64,000 bases of DNA from Capsaspora owczarzaki ATCC 30864 (lineage: Eukaryota > Opisthokonta > Filasterea): positions 2,812,063 through 2,876,062 of the forward strand of contig NW_011887292.1 in assembly GCF_000151315.2 (NCBI RefSeq). Reading direction: 5' to 3'. The position numbers were made by a program, and so were the translations under genes. The stretch's first letter is position 1, and each line of letters opens with the position of its first letter. Below the pieces are notes generated by a model. That model saw only the letters and a list, made by a program, of their open reading frames with translations. It searched no databases and was not told the DNA's origin. Shown here piece by piece: positions 54,777 through 64,000 of this stretch.

Positions 54777-57137
54777 TCAAATCATATCACGGTAAGCGGG
54801 AACACGCTGCAAATGACGAGCAAGAGGCATGTCCAACACAAACTGCGCGACATCTTCAGGTACGCGCAGATCGGGCTGCGGGACGGGTGGGACGAGTCCA
54901 AGAAGCGCATCAATGTTGCTGACACCGAGCGCTTTGGCAACTGCTGCCTCGCTCCCTTCGTGCCGCCACAGCTTGAGTCGGCACAACGAGGAAAGTCTAA
55001 AAGGTTGCGCTTGCTCGGCCATTTGCAGAATCTGCTTGAGAGTTTTCTGGTTGGTTGCTTCCACTCGGTCATGCAAGCGAGTCCACTCCTTTTTGAGTGC
55101 TCGGTCATAGGGATGCTTGACATCTGGCCAGCCACCACATGATGATGATGAGACGAAATCGAGGCATTTGGAAGGAGAGAGTCCCCACGCAAGCAAGCAT
55201 CCGACAACCAGGCGTCGAGTCGCCGCCAAGGCAAATGGATGAGCATCGCCGGACCAACTAGAACCGAAAGGAGGCAAAGTACGAAAGCTCGCAAGCTCAA
55301 ACTGGTAGAGCCAATTCGAAAAGTACAGTGTCGGTCTGTCAATGAAGTTCTGCTGGCCAAGTTCAGGTAGCCACTCAAGCACAGGTGCCATATCCCACCC
55401 CGCCGCCTGCTTGAACCAATCGGCATAGTACCCAAAAGGAATACCGCAAACGACCCATTCAGCTTCCTCGGTCACGCCAAACTTGTCGTAAACCGTCGGA
55501 CCCGTGGGCCGTGGCGGATGCACGCAGTCGTACGACGCAGGCTTGCGCTCGGGGTACAACCACTCCAAGACGAGCGTGACACAATTCCAGGCATTCGGTC
55601 TGCTGCGATTGACGTGTTTCTTCAGCCAGCAAGCCAGCAGTTCCTCGCGAACATCTTGTATCTCCTGGTAGTGATGCCTTAAACAGTACCGAAGCATATC
55701 AATGCTGGTCGTGGCGCAGTGATCAATGATATCTTGCGGTGGTCGTACACGTTCGACGAAAATCCAGTATCGGAACAGCATGACCCACACAGCTGATGAG
55801 GTGCAAAACTGTGTGCAGTCTATGTCATTCACCGACAAGGCTGTGGACAGCGAGTAGGACCGACCAACCCGAATCGTCTCCAGCGCGTCAAACAGCTCCA
55901 TAATGGAGCCAGTCATGAGCGGGCTCTCAATGTCATCCCAGTACCGAGTGTAGCGGCGCGAGTGCATCACCCAGCCAGTCTGTTCACTGCCAGTCCCGCG
56001 AGAGAATGACGCGAAATAGGGATCTGAGTCACCCCAGTAGAGTTTCGCGCTCAGAGGCAAACCAGTCGCAACCAAGTCCATCTGCAGTGTCGGGTCGCGC
56101 AGCAGGTCTCCATGAAACGTGAGACGGTCGATGTTGGACTGGTTGATTGAGCACGAGGTTGCTGTGGCTTCATCGACCATGAAAATGCGAGAAGCATTGC
56201 GCTCGGCACGCCGCAGACAGCGACGTACAAATCGGGACTTGGTGTCGATGGCGACTCCTCGATGCGAGAAGCGCACACGCTCGGCCGACTTGGATGCCAC
56301 GAACGAAGGAAGCAGGCGACGTCCAACTGCCCAGTTAAACTCGGGGCTCGCATCCAGTGGATTAAAGTCGGGCTCGCGGTTCACTGGGTGGTTTTGGATA
56401 AAGTCATCCAGGGGAAAGTCTGGGATGGATTGTCGAGCAGAGTGAGGCGCAACAGAGAAGGTGAGTCGTTCGCTATAGTTTTTGTTTGCGCATTGCGTTG
56501 CAGCGTTCAGTCGGTTACCTTCAGATCCATCAAAAATGTCCCACCAAAAAGACAGAGGGGCTCGATTGGAATCGGCCGTCTCGACGCCGGTGCTGGAGCC
56601 CGAGCTGGACGATGCACGCGCGGTCGTCGCTTCTGAGATGGAGCACGATGCGCCGGGCAGCACGCCTGCTTTGGCGGCTTCTGCGACTGCGAGCGCCCAT
56701 GGCGTGGGAGCCTGCTCTGACTGTGATGGAGTAGACTCGGGTGCAGCAGCAGCAGCAGCAGCAGAGCCCTGCTTCAGCTGGGTCGGGACCGGTCGCTGGC
56801 ACTTTAGCATGGAAATCACCCACTCCACCGGGTCGAAGCCAGCCTCGCGGATGCTGTTCCACAACGGGTCTGTCGCGGGATCGCGCTCGTGAAGAATGCC
56901 GACATAGCCGAATGGCCGCTTCACATATGTATTGGGATTTGCATTGAGGGCTGGCGCGTACTCGCGGTACATTGGGTGGCGGCGGTAGTTGAGCTCGTCC
57001 AGCGTGTCGTCGTCGCTCTCCCGATCGTCAAAGTGCACAGCTGAGCCGTAGTCCCTGCCGTCATTGGCATCAACGACAACGGTGTCCGAATCGTAGCCAT
57101 CAGAGTCGTTGGAACCGTCAGAGTCGTCGTCGGACAT
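54777..57137 (-). CDS. Large intronless protein of unknown function (786 aa)
   Basis: One uninterrupted frame; the Met at 57137 (MSDDDSDGSNDSDGYDSD) is preferred over 57173 because it begins the acidic head. After about 60 acidic residues come RRHPMYREYAPALN, an Ala/Ser low-complexity stretch (about 125-205) and a long globular region rich in Trp, Tyr and Leu (for example KLYWGDSDPYFASFSRGTG, TGWVMHSRRYTRYWDDIES, NAWNCVTLVLEWLYPERKP). Its spacing suggests alpha-helical repeats. The last 60 residues (FRLSSLCRLKLWRH ... LGLVPPVPQPDLRVPEDVAQFVL) faintly resemble a SOCS box, the element that recruits elongin and cullin ligases, but this is a weak pattern match. No family is recognised. The next gene on the same strand is also intronless. 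Confidence 0.7.
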   Translation of the reverse strand: MSDDDSDGSNDSDGYDSDTVVVDANDGRDYGSAVHFDDRESDDDTLDELNYRRHPMYREYAPALNANPNTYVKRPFGYVGILHERDPATDPLWNSIREAGFDPVEWVISMLKCQRPVPTQLKQGSAAAAAAAPESTPSQSEQAPTPWALAVAEAAKAGVLPGASCSISEATTARASSSSGSSTGVETADSNRAPLSFWWDIFDGSEGNRLNAATQCANKNYSERLTFSVAPHSARQSIPDFPLDDFIQNHPVNREPDFNPLDASPEFNWAVGRRLLPSFVASKSAERVRFSHRGVAIDTKSRFVRRCLRRAERNASRIFMVDEATATSCSINQSNIDRLTFHGDLLRDPTLQMDLVATGLPLSAKLYWGDSDPYFASFSRGTGSEQTGWVMHSRRYTRYWDDIESPLMTGSIMELFDALETIRVGRSYSLSTALSVNDIDCTQFCTSSAVWVMLFRYWIFVERVRPPQDIIDHCATTSIDMLRYCLRHHYQEIQDVREELLACWLKKHVNRSRPNAWNCVTLVLEWLYPERKPASYDCVHPPRPTGPTVYDKFGVTEEAEWVVCGIPFGYYADWFKQAAGWDMAPVLEWLPELGQQNFIDRPTLYFSNWLYQFELASFRTLPPFGSSWSGDAHPFALAATRRLVVGCLLAWGLSPSKCLDFVSSSSCGGWPDVKHPYDRALKKEWTRLHDRVEATNQKTLKQILQMAEQAQPFRLSSLCRLKLWRHEGSEAAVAKALGVSNIDALLGLVPPVPQPDLRVPEDVAQFVLDMPLARHLQRVPAYRDMI

Positions 57138-57578
57138 GGAAATAGAATCAAAGAACTGAGAGTAGAAAAGCAAAAGACTGAGATGTTTGATTTCGTATTG
57201 TTTCTTGGATTTTCGTCAATGAGATGTTTGTTTGCTTTTGCATCCACTGAAATTGTTGGTACCAGTTTTGTGTTTTTTTATTTGAATGAAGGTAAATCAA
57301 TCAATACTGTACAAGAGTTACAAAAGCGGTTTTTGAAAGGACTGAGCAAAAAAATAAGCTCCATCCCGAAAAAAACAATACACAGGCAAATATGCACGAA
57401 AGACCAACAAAAAGGAACAAAAACTAGTAGTACAATCGAAAACAAACGAGGAACAAATCCAAACCATTGAAAAGGCGCCTTATCGCAAGACGCTTAAATA
57501 AAAGCAAGGATTGGAGGAAACTAGAAGACACGGTGAAGAGCCTTGTGTAGTTTGCGGGTGAGTTGATGAGGGGGGTGG
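57138..57578. other. Spacer between two minus-strand intronless genes
   Basis: About 440 bp, A-rich on the plus strand. It holds the promoter of the 786-aa gene and the 3' UTR of the zinc-finger gene. Nothing else seen. Confidence 0.5.
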
Positions 57579-58299
57579 TTACAGGACGTGATGTTGAGGA
57601 ATCATCAGGACGTGCGGGACTGGCATGCCTGATGGGACTGGCATTCCTGAAGGCACACCATGCATTGTCAAAATGTGGGTGTTGAGCGTCAAGTCGGCCG
57701 AGAAGACCTGCGAGCAGCTTGGGCAGGCAAAGCGCGTGTCAAAGTCGTGGTGCTCTTCCGCCAGATGCCGCTGGAGTGTGGCAGTCGAGTCCAGCTCGCG
57801 ATTGCACGAAAGGCACGACACAGGACCACTGCGCTCGTGCGCAGAGCGGTAGTGCTCAATCATGGCCAATTTGCCATCAAACACGGTGGCACACAGAGGA
57901 CACGAGCGGCGAACTTCGGCGTGATGCGTCATGCTCTTGTGGGAGCGTGGCGTGAGAGGAGCCTCGTCGCTCTGAGCAGCTCCATACGGCGAGTTCCATT
58001 CGCTCAATGGGGTGTGGTCCTGAGGGGGCGACGACATGTTGGCAATCTGTGTCAACACGGGCGAGAACGCAGGTGGCGAGCTGTACTCGTCGTTGGCGTG
58101 CACAGCCTCGTGGTGCTGCTCTTCCATCCCATGGTGCTTGTTTGCCACAAGCTGCATTGCGTGGGGTGCATGCTGTGGGACGTGCTGATGCGGAGCATGG
58201 TGGTAGTAGTTGCGGTACGGCAGCCCAGCGAGCTGCTGTTGGGCACTTGTTGGGTGAGGGGACGCGTAAATGTGTTGTTGCTGATGGTGCTGTTGTTGA

Positions 58300-58333
<34 letters not shown>

Positions 58334-60341
58334 ACTGCTGCGGGTGGTAGTACGGGTGCTGGTATGCGTGGTACATGGCAGGCTGCTGCGGGTGCTCCAA
58401 CTCGCGCTCGTGCTGAACCACCCCCAACTCGTGCTCGATAATCTGCGAGAGGGTGTGGCGCCAGGCGGGGGAGAAAATGCTGGACGCGCGGTCTGGAAGA
58501 TCAGGGCGCGAGGACGGCACCATCGGCAGGGGGGCTGAAATGTCGGTCGGAACCATGGCCGAGGACACGGCAGCCAACGCCTTCATGCTTGTGAAGGCAT
58601 CCTCGGTCGGCAGCGGATGGGTAGTCATTGGCACAACAACGGGCACAGGTGCAGACACGCGGCTTGTGGCAGGTGCTGGCACGAAAGACGACACCGTCGT
58701 TTGGAGCGGCACTTGCTGATGGTGTGCGCGTGTTGCGGATCCGGCAGCTGAGGTGGCAGCGGGAGCACTCGAAGACGCATTCGAAGCAGCAGCAGCAGCA
58801 GCAGCAGCCGCAGCAGCCGCAACACTTGCCGCTGTGCGACGAGGTGCAGGAGGCAGCTTGGGCGCGCTTTCGCCATGCATGTGCTGGTGCTTGTAGTGTC
58901 GCTTCATGTTGCTCGACGTGCTAAAGACCTGGTTGCAGATGGGACAGGGCTTGGGGTTGTAGTTGTGCTTCTTGGCTGACGGCAACAACCCGGTGTTCGA
59001 ACCGGATCCCGCCTGCGCGCTCACCGCGTGTGATGCAGCCGCCGCTGCAGGTCGCACCGTGTGCACAAGCGAAGCAAGCGATGCATTGGAAGAGGTAGAG
59101 CCACTCGACCCACGTCGGTTGTTGGCAGATGCAGCCGATCCGAGCAACGCCGGGTGATTTTGAAGATTCACAGAATTGGCTCGTGTTGCGCCATCCATTG
59201 CCAAACGCGGATGCTGCGAATGTGGCTGAACAACAGACGAGGACGCCGAAATGTACGCTGCCGGTGGCGCCACCCGGGGCGACGACGACGACGCTGCCGA
59301 GTGAGCAGAAACCGGCGACTGCGATGCGTGGCTCGGGCTTGGCGACGACGAGACGGTCGATGAGGCAGAGGAGGAAGCGGTGAATCGGGTGTGCGAAAGA
59401 TGAACGTCATCGTCGTCGTCCGCGTCCAGCTCATCCTCATCGTCGTCCTCCTCCTCCTCTTCTTCCTCCTCGTTGTCGGCCTCGACTTTGCCGGGATAGG
59501 CGACCTGCTGGTGGGTCTGTTGCTCCGACAATGGCCGTGGCATGAGTGCAAAGGCAGCGTCATTGGCTGGGTCATTCCCGCTGCTGCTGCTGTCGCTCGT
59601 CTGGTGTGTCTGAGCGAGAATAGTGTCGGCGTGGCGCTCCGAGCTCATTGCGTCCCGCAACTCCCCAGCCGCATGCAACGGACCTGCCAATGCGGTCACG
59701 GTGTGGTGGTCCTGGTGGTCGGCGGCAGCGGAGGCAGAGGCAGGCGCAGAGGCAGGCGCAGAGTGCAGTGCTTCTTGGCGTTCTTTTGAGCTTGCGTCAT
59801 CACTTTCGCGCTCCGAGCTATGGCTCAGGTCTTCCGCACCCGCGCCGGCGTCGGACACGTCAGCCGCAAATGAGGTGTCATTGTTGGGTGAGTGCGTGGC
59901 ACCGGCAGCCACCAAAGCCGACGGCGTGGAGGTGTGTGCAGGGCCGGTGGAGCCGCTGGGGCTGGTCGGCCGACCGTTGAAAGTAAAGTCTTGGCTCTGC
60001 GCGCCAAGCCGGCCATTTCCAGACGTTTGCGAGTCGTCTTCGAACGGCGACTTTATGCTGTTGCTGGTGTTGTTGCTGTTGCTGTTGCTGTGATTGCTGC
60101 TGTTGCTGCTGTTGCTGCTGTTGCTGCTGGTGGAGCTCGTGGTGGACACTGAAAATGTCCGTGAATCTTCTCCCCGCGCTCCTTCTTGGAGCTCCGCACC
60201 TGACAGCCGCGCCTTCTTTCGCAGTCCGTTGGCTGCGTTGGGCGCGTCTGTCGCGTCGCTCGTGCTCATTGCTGCGTTTGTGTTGCTACTGCTCTCAAAG
60301 ACATGCTCGTCTTCATCGAGCGCACGTCGCTTTGCTGACAT
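57579..60341 (-). CDS. C2H2 zinc finger protein with long low-complexity regions, intronless (920 aa)
   Basis: The Met at 60341 (MSAKRRALDEDEH) is preferred; 35 more residues upstream are open but look untranslated. Finger 1 is isolated near residue 464 (CPICNQVFSTSSNMKRHYKH). Three fingers are clustered near the C-terminus (about 810-890): CPLCATVFDGKLAMIEHYRS, CLSCNRELDSTATLQRHLAE and CPSCSQVFSADLTLNTHILT. Between and before them are Ser/Asn/Ala runs, an acidic block with EEEEEEEDDDEDE-type sequence, and a His/Gln/Tyr-rich region. Many come from CAG, GCT and GAC triplet repeats. This layout is typical of a transcription factor with flexible activation regions. DNA binding is known for the finger class; targets are unknown. 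No orthologue is recognised. Confidence 0.85.
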
Positions 60342-61339
60342 TTTTTGAAAAATCTCGAAGCGCGTAGAAGTTAATTCTGGCTGCAAGTTTGAGTTTGCGG
60401 TTTGGTGAGAAATGAAAGATTTCAGTGCAAAAATCACAAAAATCAAACAAAAGAGAAAAAAAGAAAACTGAACTCAGATCGAAAAAGAAAGATGACCGCA
60501 AAAGATTCCGAAACAAGAAACTGACAAGATTGAAAAAAAAAATGAACAGAAACGCAACTTGAACGCTCACCCAAAACCAGAGGCGGTTCAATCGAGGAGT
60601 GAATAGCTCTATGGAAGTGATCACACACAACGGGGCCCCGTTCGGGGGTCAAGCAGAGCTATCCTGTGTGCCCCTGGGTAGCTCCCAGTCGATTTTGCAA
60701 CTACTGTAAGCGCTTTCTTTGCGTTGAAGGAAGTGGATTTTTGGTGTGTTTTTTTTTTTTTTTTTTTTTTTTGGAATTTGTGTGAAGCAAAGTCGAGATT
60801 GGAAAATCTGGGTCTGAGCGGTGGCTGCTTTCCGTTCAAGAGGGGCCGCGTAGAAGACAAATACCTGTCTTGGCTGTTTGGGGGTGGAGGGGTGGGGAAG
60901 GCTCAGGATACAGACGAAAGATTGGGAAAAACCCCGAAATGATCTGCTCAACCGCGGTTTTTGGGTGAAATTGACTGCGGTTTCGCATGTACTCCAAGAG
61001 CGACAATATCGTCACCAACTTCTCGGACATCAACGAGACAGGGATCGACATATGGTGAAAAAAAGGGAAGAAAACAGCAGGTAAAGAGTGATGGAAGATG
61101 GATGCAGCCAAAAAGTAGCGGTCGTACAGCAAAACAAACACCGACTCCGCCACCACCACGCAACAAATTTCCAAATTGCTTGTTGAGCACATGTGCTGAG
61201 TGTATCACTTTATGCAGGGTTAGAGTAGGTAGGACTTGTGTGTAGGACTTGTGTGTCTCACGATCATGATGCTTCCTAAAACAAAAAAAAAAGAAGCTCA
61301 GTCGAACCTCTGCTTGTCTTGGCTTTTCTTTCGACAGAC
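60342..61339. other. Spacer upstream of the zinc-finger gene
   Basis: About 1 kb. It has a T22 run at 60750-60771 and a T/C-rich segment followed by CGACAG|ACATG at 61333-61342, an acceptor-like site that may end a 5' UTR intron of the next gene. No coding sequence recognised. Confidence 0.45.
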
Positions 61340-61570
61340 ATGCCGCGCGCTGCTCAAACCATCAAGCAACTTGCCTCTGCGGCTCGTCCACTCGCAACCT
61401 CCGCGGAATCTTCCACGAGGCTTGTCGTTCCACCAGAGATCGCCGCAGAGTTCCCCGTCAGGGGCCCTGCTTTCGACGACTTTATCAGGCGCACCCCACC
61501 CGATGTCCTCAAGGCAGCACTTGCCCACGCGCAAGCTGTGCTCGAAGCTGCTTCCCGGCGAAAGGCATAA
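61340..61570 (+). CDS. Small hypothetical protein, 76 aa, possible mitochondrial targeting
   Basis: MPRAAQTIKQLASAARPLAT is basic and amphipathic with no acids until residue 23, like a mitochondrial presequence. The remainder (VVPPEIAAEFPVRGPAFDDF, then TPPDVLKAALAHAQAVLEAA) has one clear Ala-rich helix and ends RRKA. A splice-acceptor-like sequence ends 2 nt before the ATG. A canonical AATAAA lies 444 nt downstream at 62014, so the mRNA may have a long 3' UTR or further exons. I recognise no family. Codon use (GCC, CTC and CGC preference) resembles the neighbouring genes, which supports a real gene. Confidence 0.5.
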   Translation: MPRAAQTIKQLASAARPLATSAESSTRLVVPPEIAAEFPVRGPAFDDFIRRTPPDVLKAALAHAQAVLEAASRRKA

Positions 61571-62956
61571 TCTGTCATTCCGACTGTCGTCTGTCCGAAT
61601 GTTGACTGGTTCAGACCAACTCACCATCCCAATCTCTGTCAGCCTGAATTTCGAAGCTGAGCCAGCTCTCTCCTCGGCAGGAAGCGGCTGTGATGGCTTT
61701 TGCTGTCAAAATGAGTGTAGCCTCTGAGGGGTCCGCCAAGTTCTTGTGTGCGGAAGATGTGACAACCGCAAACTATTGTCACTTCATTCCCCAAATCTCA
61801 AATGCTTTCTCCTATTCTTTCCATCCTGATTTTCGTCCGGATAGTCCTTTTCGCTTTCATTGTTTTTATGTGCCCAGAATTCAGGACGTCGAGAATGTTC
61901 TTGTCCTTGACTGCGTCGAGCAACTCATTGATGGAAAGTGGGTGGAATAATTTTTTTGTTTTTTTGTTTGTTTTTTTCCTCTAGCGCGACACACTGTGAT
62001 TGAGTGATCTTTCAATAAAGCTGTTTTCGGCTCTCTTAAGGCTTTGAAAATGAATGAGAATTGAGTAGAAGACCAAGGGCGCAAAATCACAATAAATCAC
62101 AATGGGTTTTAATAGCTTTTTGGTGATGGGGGTGATGGAGTCGGATGTGGGCTGGCATGGGTTTGGAGTGCATCACTTCATGTTGTGCTAGACTGTACAG
62201 TGCAGTATCTTTGTTTTCTTTACGAGATTCTTTTGTGTGTGATTTTGGGTTTGGATCTGATCTGGTTGTTTCGGAAATCTTACCAGCGAGAGGACGAGGG
62301 AGAGCAAGCTGGACGAATTCTCAGAAAAGGAATCGCAATCTACAGCTAAAAAGCCAAAATACGAAACAGGAGTGAACAGCCCGCCCGTTTCGTTGATGCT
62401 TTGTTTAGTGATGCTGTTTTCGGAGCGAGGCACACAGGCAATCCGATTAACCCCTGTCCATCAGATTGGGACGACCAACTCGATGTGTGCCAGCCACCTA
62501 GATCCGCGTAACCAAAGTAAACCAACTGGCCAGGGATCCGTGTCAGCAAGCCACCTGGATCCGCGTCAGCAAGCAGATGCCGCCAGTCCCAATCCTCAAT
62601 CCTTCGCTGAGGTAATCAACAAACCGATACAGCAAAAAAAAAAAAAAAAAAAAAGTCACTCCGACAGAGGAGAGCAATACCACAGGTGAAACAGATCATC
62701 AAACTGAATCAGGTAGAAGGGTGTACATTGATGAGGACCGAGAGGGGTCAAAAGTTGAACATTGACAAGAACAAGAAGAAAGCAACAAAACTCGTGCGTC
62801 CACCGACAGTGAACAGCAGAGAGAAGCGCGAATCTAGAAGACGTTTGAGCAAAGAACAGGCGCTCAAGGGTTGAGACGGGTTGGAGGGGATGGCCGGGCA
62901 AAACGATAAAGACAGAGGAAGGAAAATATCAGATCAACACAATCGCGAGGGGCAGT
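61571..62956. other. Intergenic stretch between convergent small genes; weak ORFs
   Basis: About 1.4 kb with AATAAA signals at 62014-62019 and near 62091, and an A19 run at 62634-62652. A plus-strand ORF at 62372-62689 contains a twice-repeated ASHLDPR-Q unit (from the DNA repeat agccacctNgatccgcgt near 62491 and 62550) but has no other support. Nothing else was recognised. Confidence 0.4.
62014..62019 (+). terminator. Polyadenylation signal downstream of the 76-aa ORF
   Basis: AATAAA followed within 25 nt by a GT/T-rich element (gctgttttcggctctctt), the usual layout of a poly(A) site on the plus strand. Confidence 0.5.
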
Positions 62957-63366
62957 TTAGTGCTTGGCCTTGGCGCCAGAGGTCTCATCGAGATACTTCA
63001 AGTAGGCACCGAGTGAGAATCCGGGCGCGTTAGGATCAGTGACCACTGAGTTGGAGACAACAAGAAACAAAAAAAAAAAAAAAACAGGCAACCAAAGGTG
63101 AGAAACTGTTTACCATCGTGCTGATGCGAAGCGTGCAAAACCCCGATTGTGTGTATGCGTGCGTTCGTGTGTGTGTGTGTGTGTGTGTGATCCGAGTACA
63201 CCAAACAAAAAGACTCACCTCCAGTGCTGGAGCCAGCAACTGGTTTAGGATGCTTTCGGGCCTCATCGGCGGCGATAGCACGATGAGCATCAGCCCTCGC
63301 CTGGAAAGCGCGAGCCTGCGATGCTCCATATAGAAGGCCCAAGCCGAGGGCGACGTAGCGCGATGC
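62957..63366 (-). CDS. ATP5ME: Mitochondrial ATP synthase subunit e-like protein (5' end unresolved)
   Basis: Exons 63366-63219 and 63045-62957 join in phase 1 (GTGAGT donor). The first reads ASRYVALGLGLLYGASQARA and then Ala/Arg/Glu-rich helix (ADAHRAIAADEARKHPKP). The second reads VTDPNAPGFSLGAYLKYLDE and ends KAKH. A single membrane helix with GxxxG-type packing (GLGLLYG) preceded by RY and followed by a charged helix is the subunit e layout (human VSPLIKLGRYSAL...G-x-x-YG). Subunit e helps dimerise F1Fo ATP synthase and shape cristae. No ATG precedes exon 63366 in frame. A 5' exon is expected, and ATG 63459 (MIEQRHS) with donor GTGAGA at 63439 is near but in the wrong phase. Length would be about 80 aa, similar to the family. 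The assignment is by motif only. Confidence 0.6.
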
Positions 63367-63749
63367 CTGTGCAGCCAAGTCAAGTCAGAGAGCGTTCGTG
63401 AGTGGGAAGGCGAGCCAAACACGAGTTTCTGCAGAGTCTCACGAATGCCGTTGCTCAATCATTCTGTGTTGATGAGCTCGACGCTCGAGTGGTCGTGGTT
63501 TGAGTGGTGGTTTGATGTGGTTGAGCGGCCGCTGCTGCTGTGGTCGATCGATTGAGCAAAAAAAAGCCTGCTTCCTATCGATCTTCCATTCACTGGATCC
63601 ACGCTTTGCTGGCGCCTCCGACGCGGCCATCCGACCAACCGTCAGAGTAAAGCGTGCGATGCGATGTGGTGAAGTGTGCCACACTTTCCCACCAGAACGT
63701 CCCACACACGCGCATCTGTGCCTCGGCTGCCAGTTCCGACGATCTCGTG

Positions 63750-63784
<35 letters not shown>

Positions 63785-64000
63785 CTTGCACGGGATTTGG
63801 CCAAAGTTCAATGTGCCGCGATGCAGCTGCTGCAGACTGGGGCTTTCATCACAAGCAGGGAGACGGCAGGTTTGATGGGCAATCGAAGGAAGGCGACAGA
63901 TTCCAGAATGGAGCAGGGCCGCAGAGCAACCGGGGGGAAAACAGCGCCAATCGCACCGATCTCACACGAGGAGTCGAAATAAAAAAAAATAAAAAAAAAG
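63367..64000. other. Right-end spacer, no confident gene
   Basis: About 630 bp. It should contain the first exon and promoter of the subunit e-like gene. A T34 run lies at 63751-63784. Nothing else recognised before the window ends. Confidence 0.45.

Noticed and set aside
57660-58538. 292-aa plus-strand frame opposite the zinc-finger gene
   Set aside because: Val/Leu/Arg-rich antisense of His/Gln codon repeats.
1-64000. CRISPR arrays, bacterial operons, rRNA genes
   Set aside because: Short repeats present are microsatellites or tandem duplications without regular spacers; gene structure is eukaryotic and no rRNA-like sequence was recognised.

Overview
The window is nuclear DNA from a small-genome eukaryote. 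Genes are dense and lie on both strands. Introns are short, mostly GT-AG, and often carry poly-T tracts. AATAAA signals follow several genes, and coding exons are GC-rich while spacers are AT-rich. The gene set points to a unicellular relative of animals. It includes a MyTH4-FERM-SH3 myosin, LSM11 of the U7 snRNP, SOSS-B/NABP, AAMP, NAA38, an UNC-93-like transporter and a MYND-ankyrin protein. A filasterean such as Capsaspora would fit, but that is inference from gene content, not proof. A run of 891 Ns (22396-23286) marks a gap in a draft assembly.

Left edge (1-3.9 kb): remains of two retroelements on the minus strand. One is a Ty3/Gypsy-like gag-protease stretch broken by small tandem duplications. 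The other is a LINE ORF1-like reading frame with a zinc knuckle. From 4.7 to 16.2 kb come AAMP/Sqt1-like (minus), a WOPR-type transcription factor with a C-terminal membrane anchor (plus), NAA38 (minus) and SOSS-B (minus). From 18.6 to 26.8 kb lies a long class VII/XV-like myosin containing the gap. From 27.4 to 37.6 kb, all on plus, are an HD-like conserved protein, an UNC-93-like transporter fused to an RGS domain, an AT-hook protein of unknown role and LSM11. From 37.7 to 41.7 kb, on minus, are farnesyltransferase beta and a zinc alcohol dehydrogenase.

From 42.9 to 45.1 kb a coiled-coil gene has been duplicated in tandem. Copy A is open but has no terminal exon of its own, and copy B is frameshifted but is followed by the terminal exon; a 51-bp inverted repeat lies between them. 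From 45.5 to 54.4 kb, on plus, are ELP2, a probable mitochondrial PhyH dioxygenase and a MYND-ankyrin protein. From 54.8 to 60.3 kb, on minus, are two large intronless genes: an unknown 786-aa protein and a four-finger C2H2 protein. The right end has a small plus-strand ORF and an ATP synthase subunit e-like gene.

The genes do not form one pathway. Most are housekeeping genes (tRNA modification, ribosome assembly, histone mRNA processing, prenylation, N-terminal acetylation, DNA repair). The most unusual items are the membrane-anchored WOPR protein, the UNC93-RGS fusion and the paired coiled-coil genes that could share a terminal exon. All exon boundaries were read by eye from splice signals and reading-frame continuity. 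Functional calls rest on remembered family motifs, since no database search was possible.
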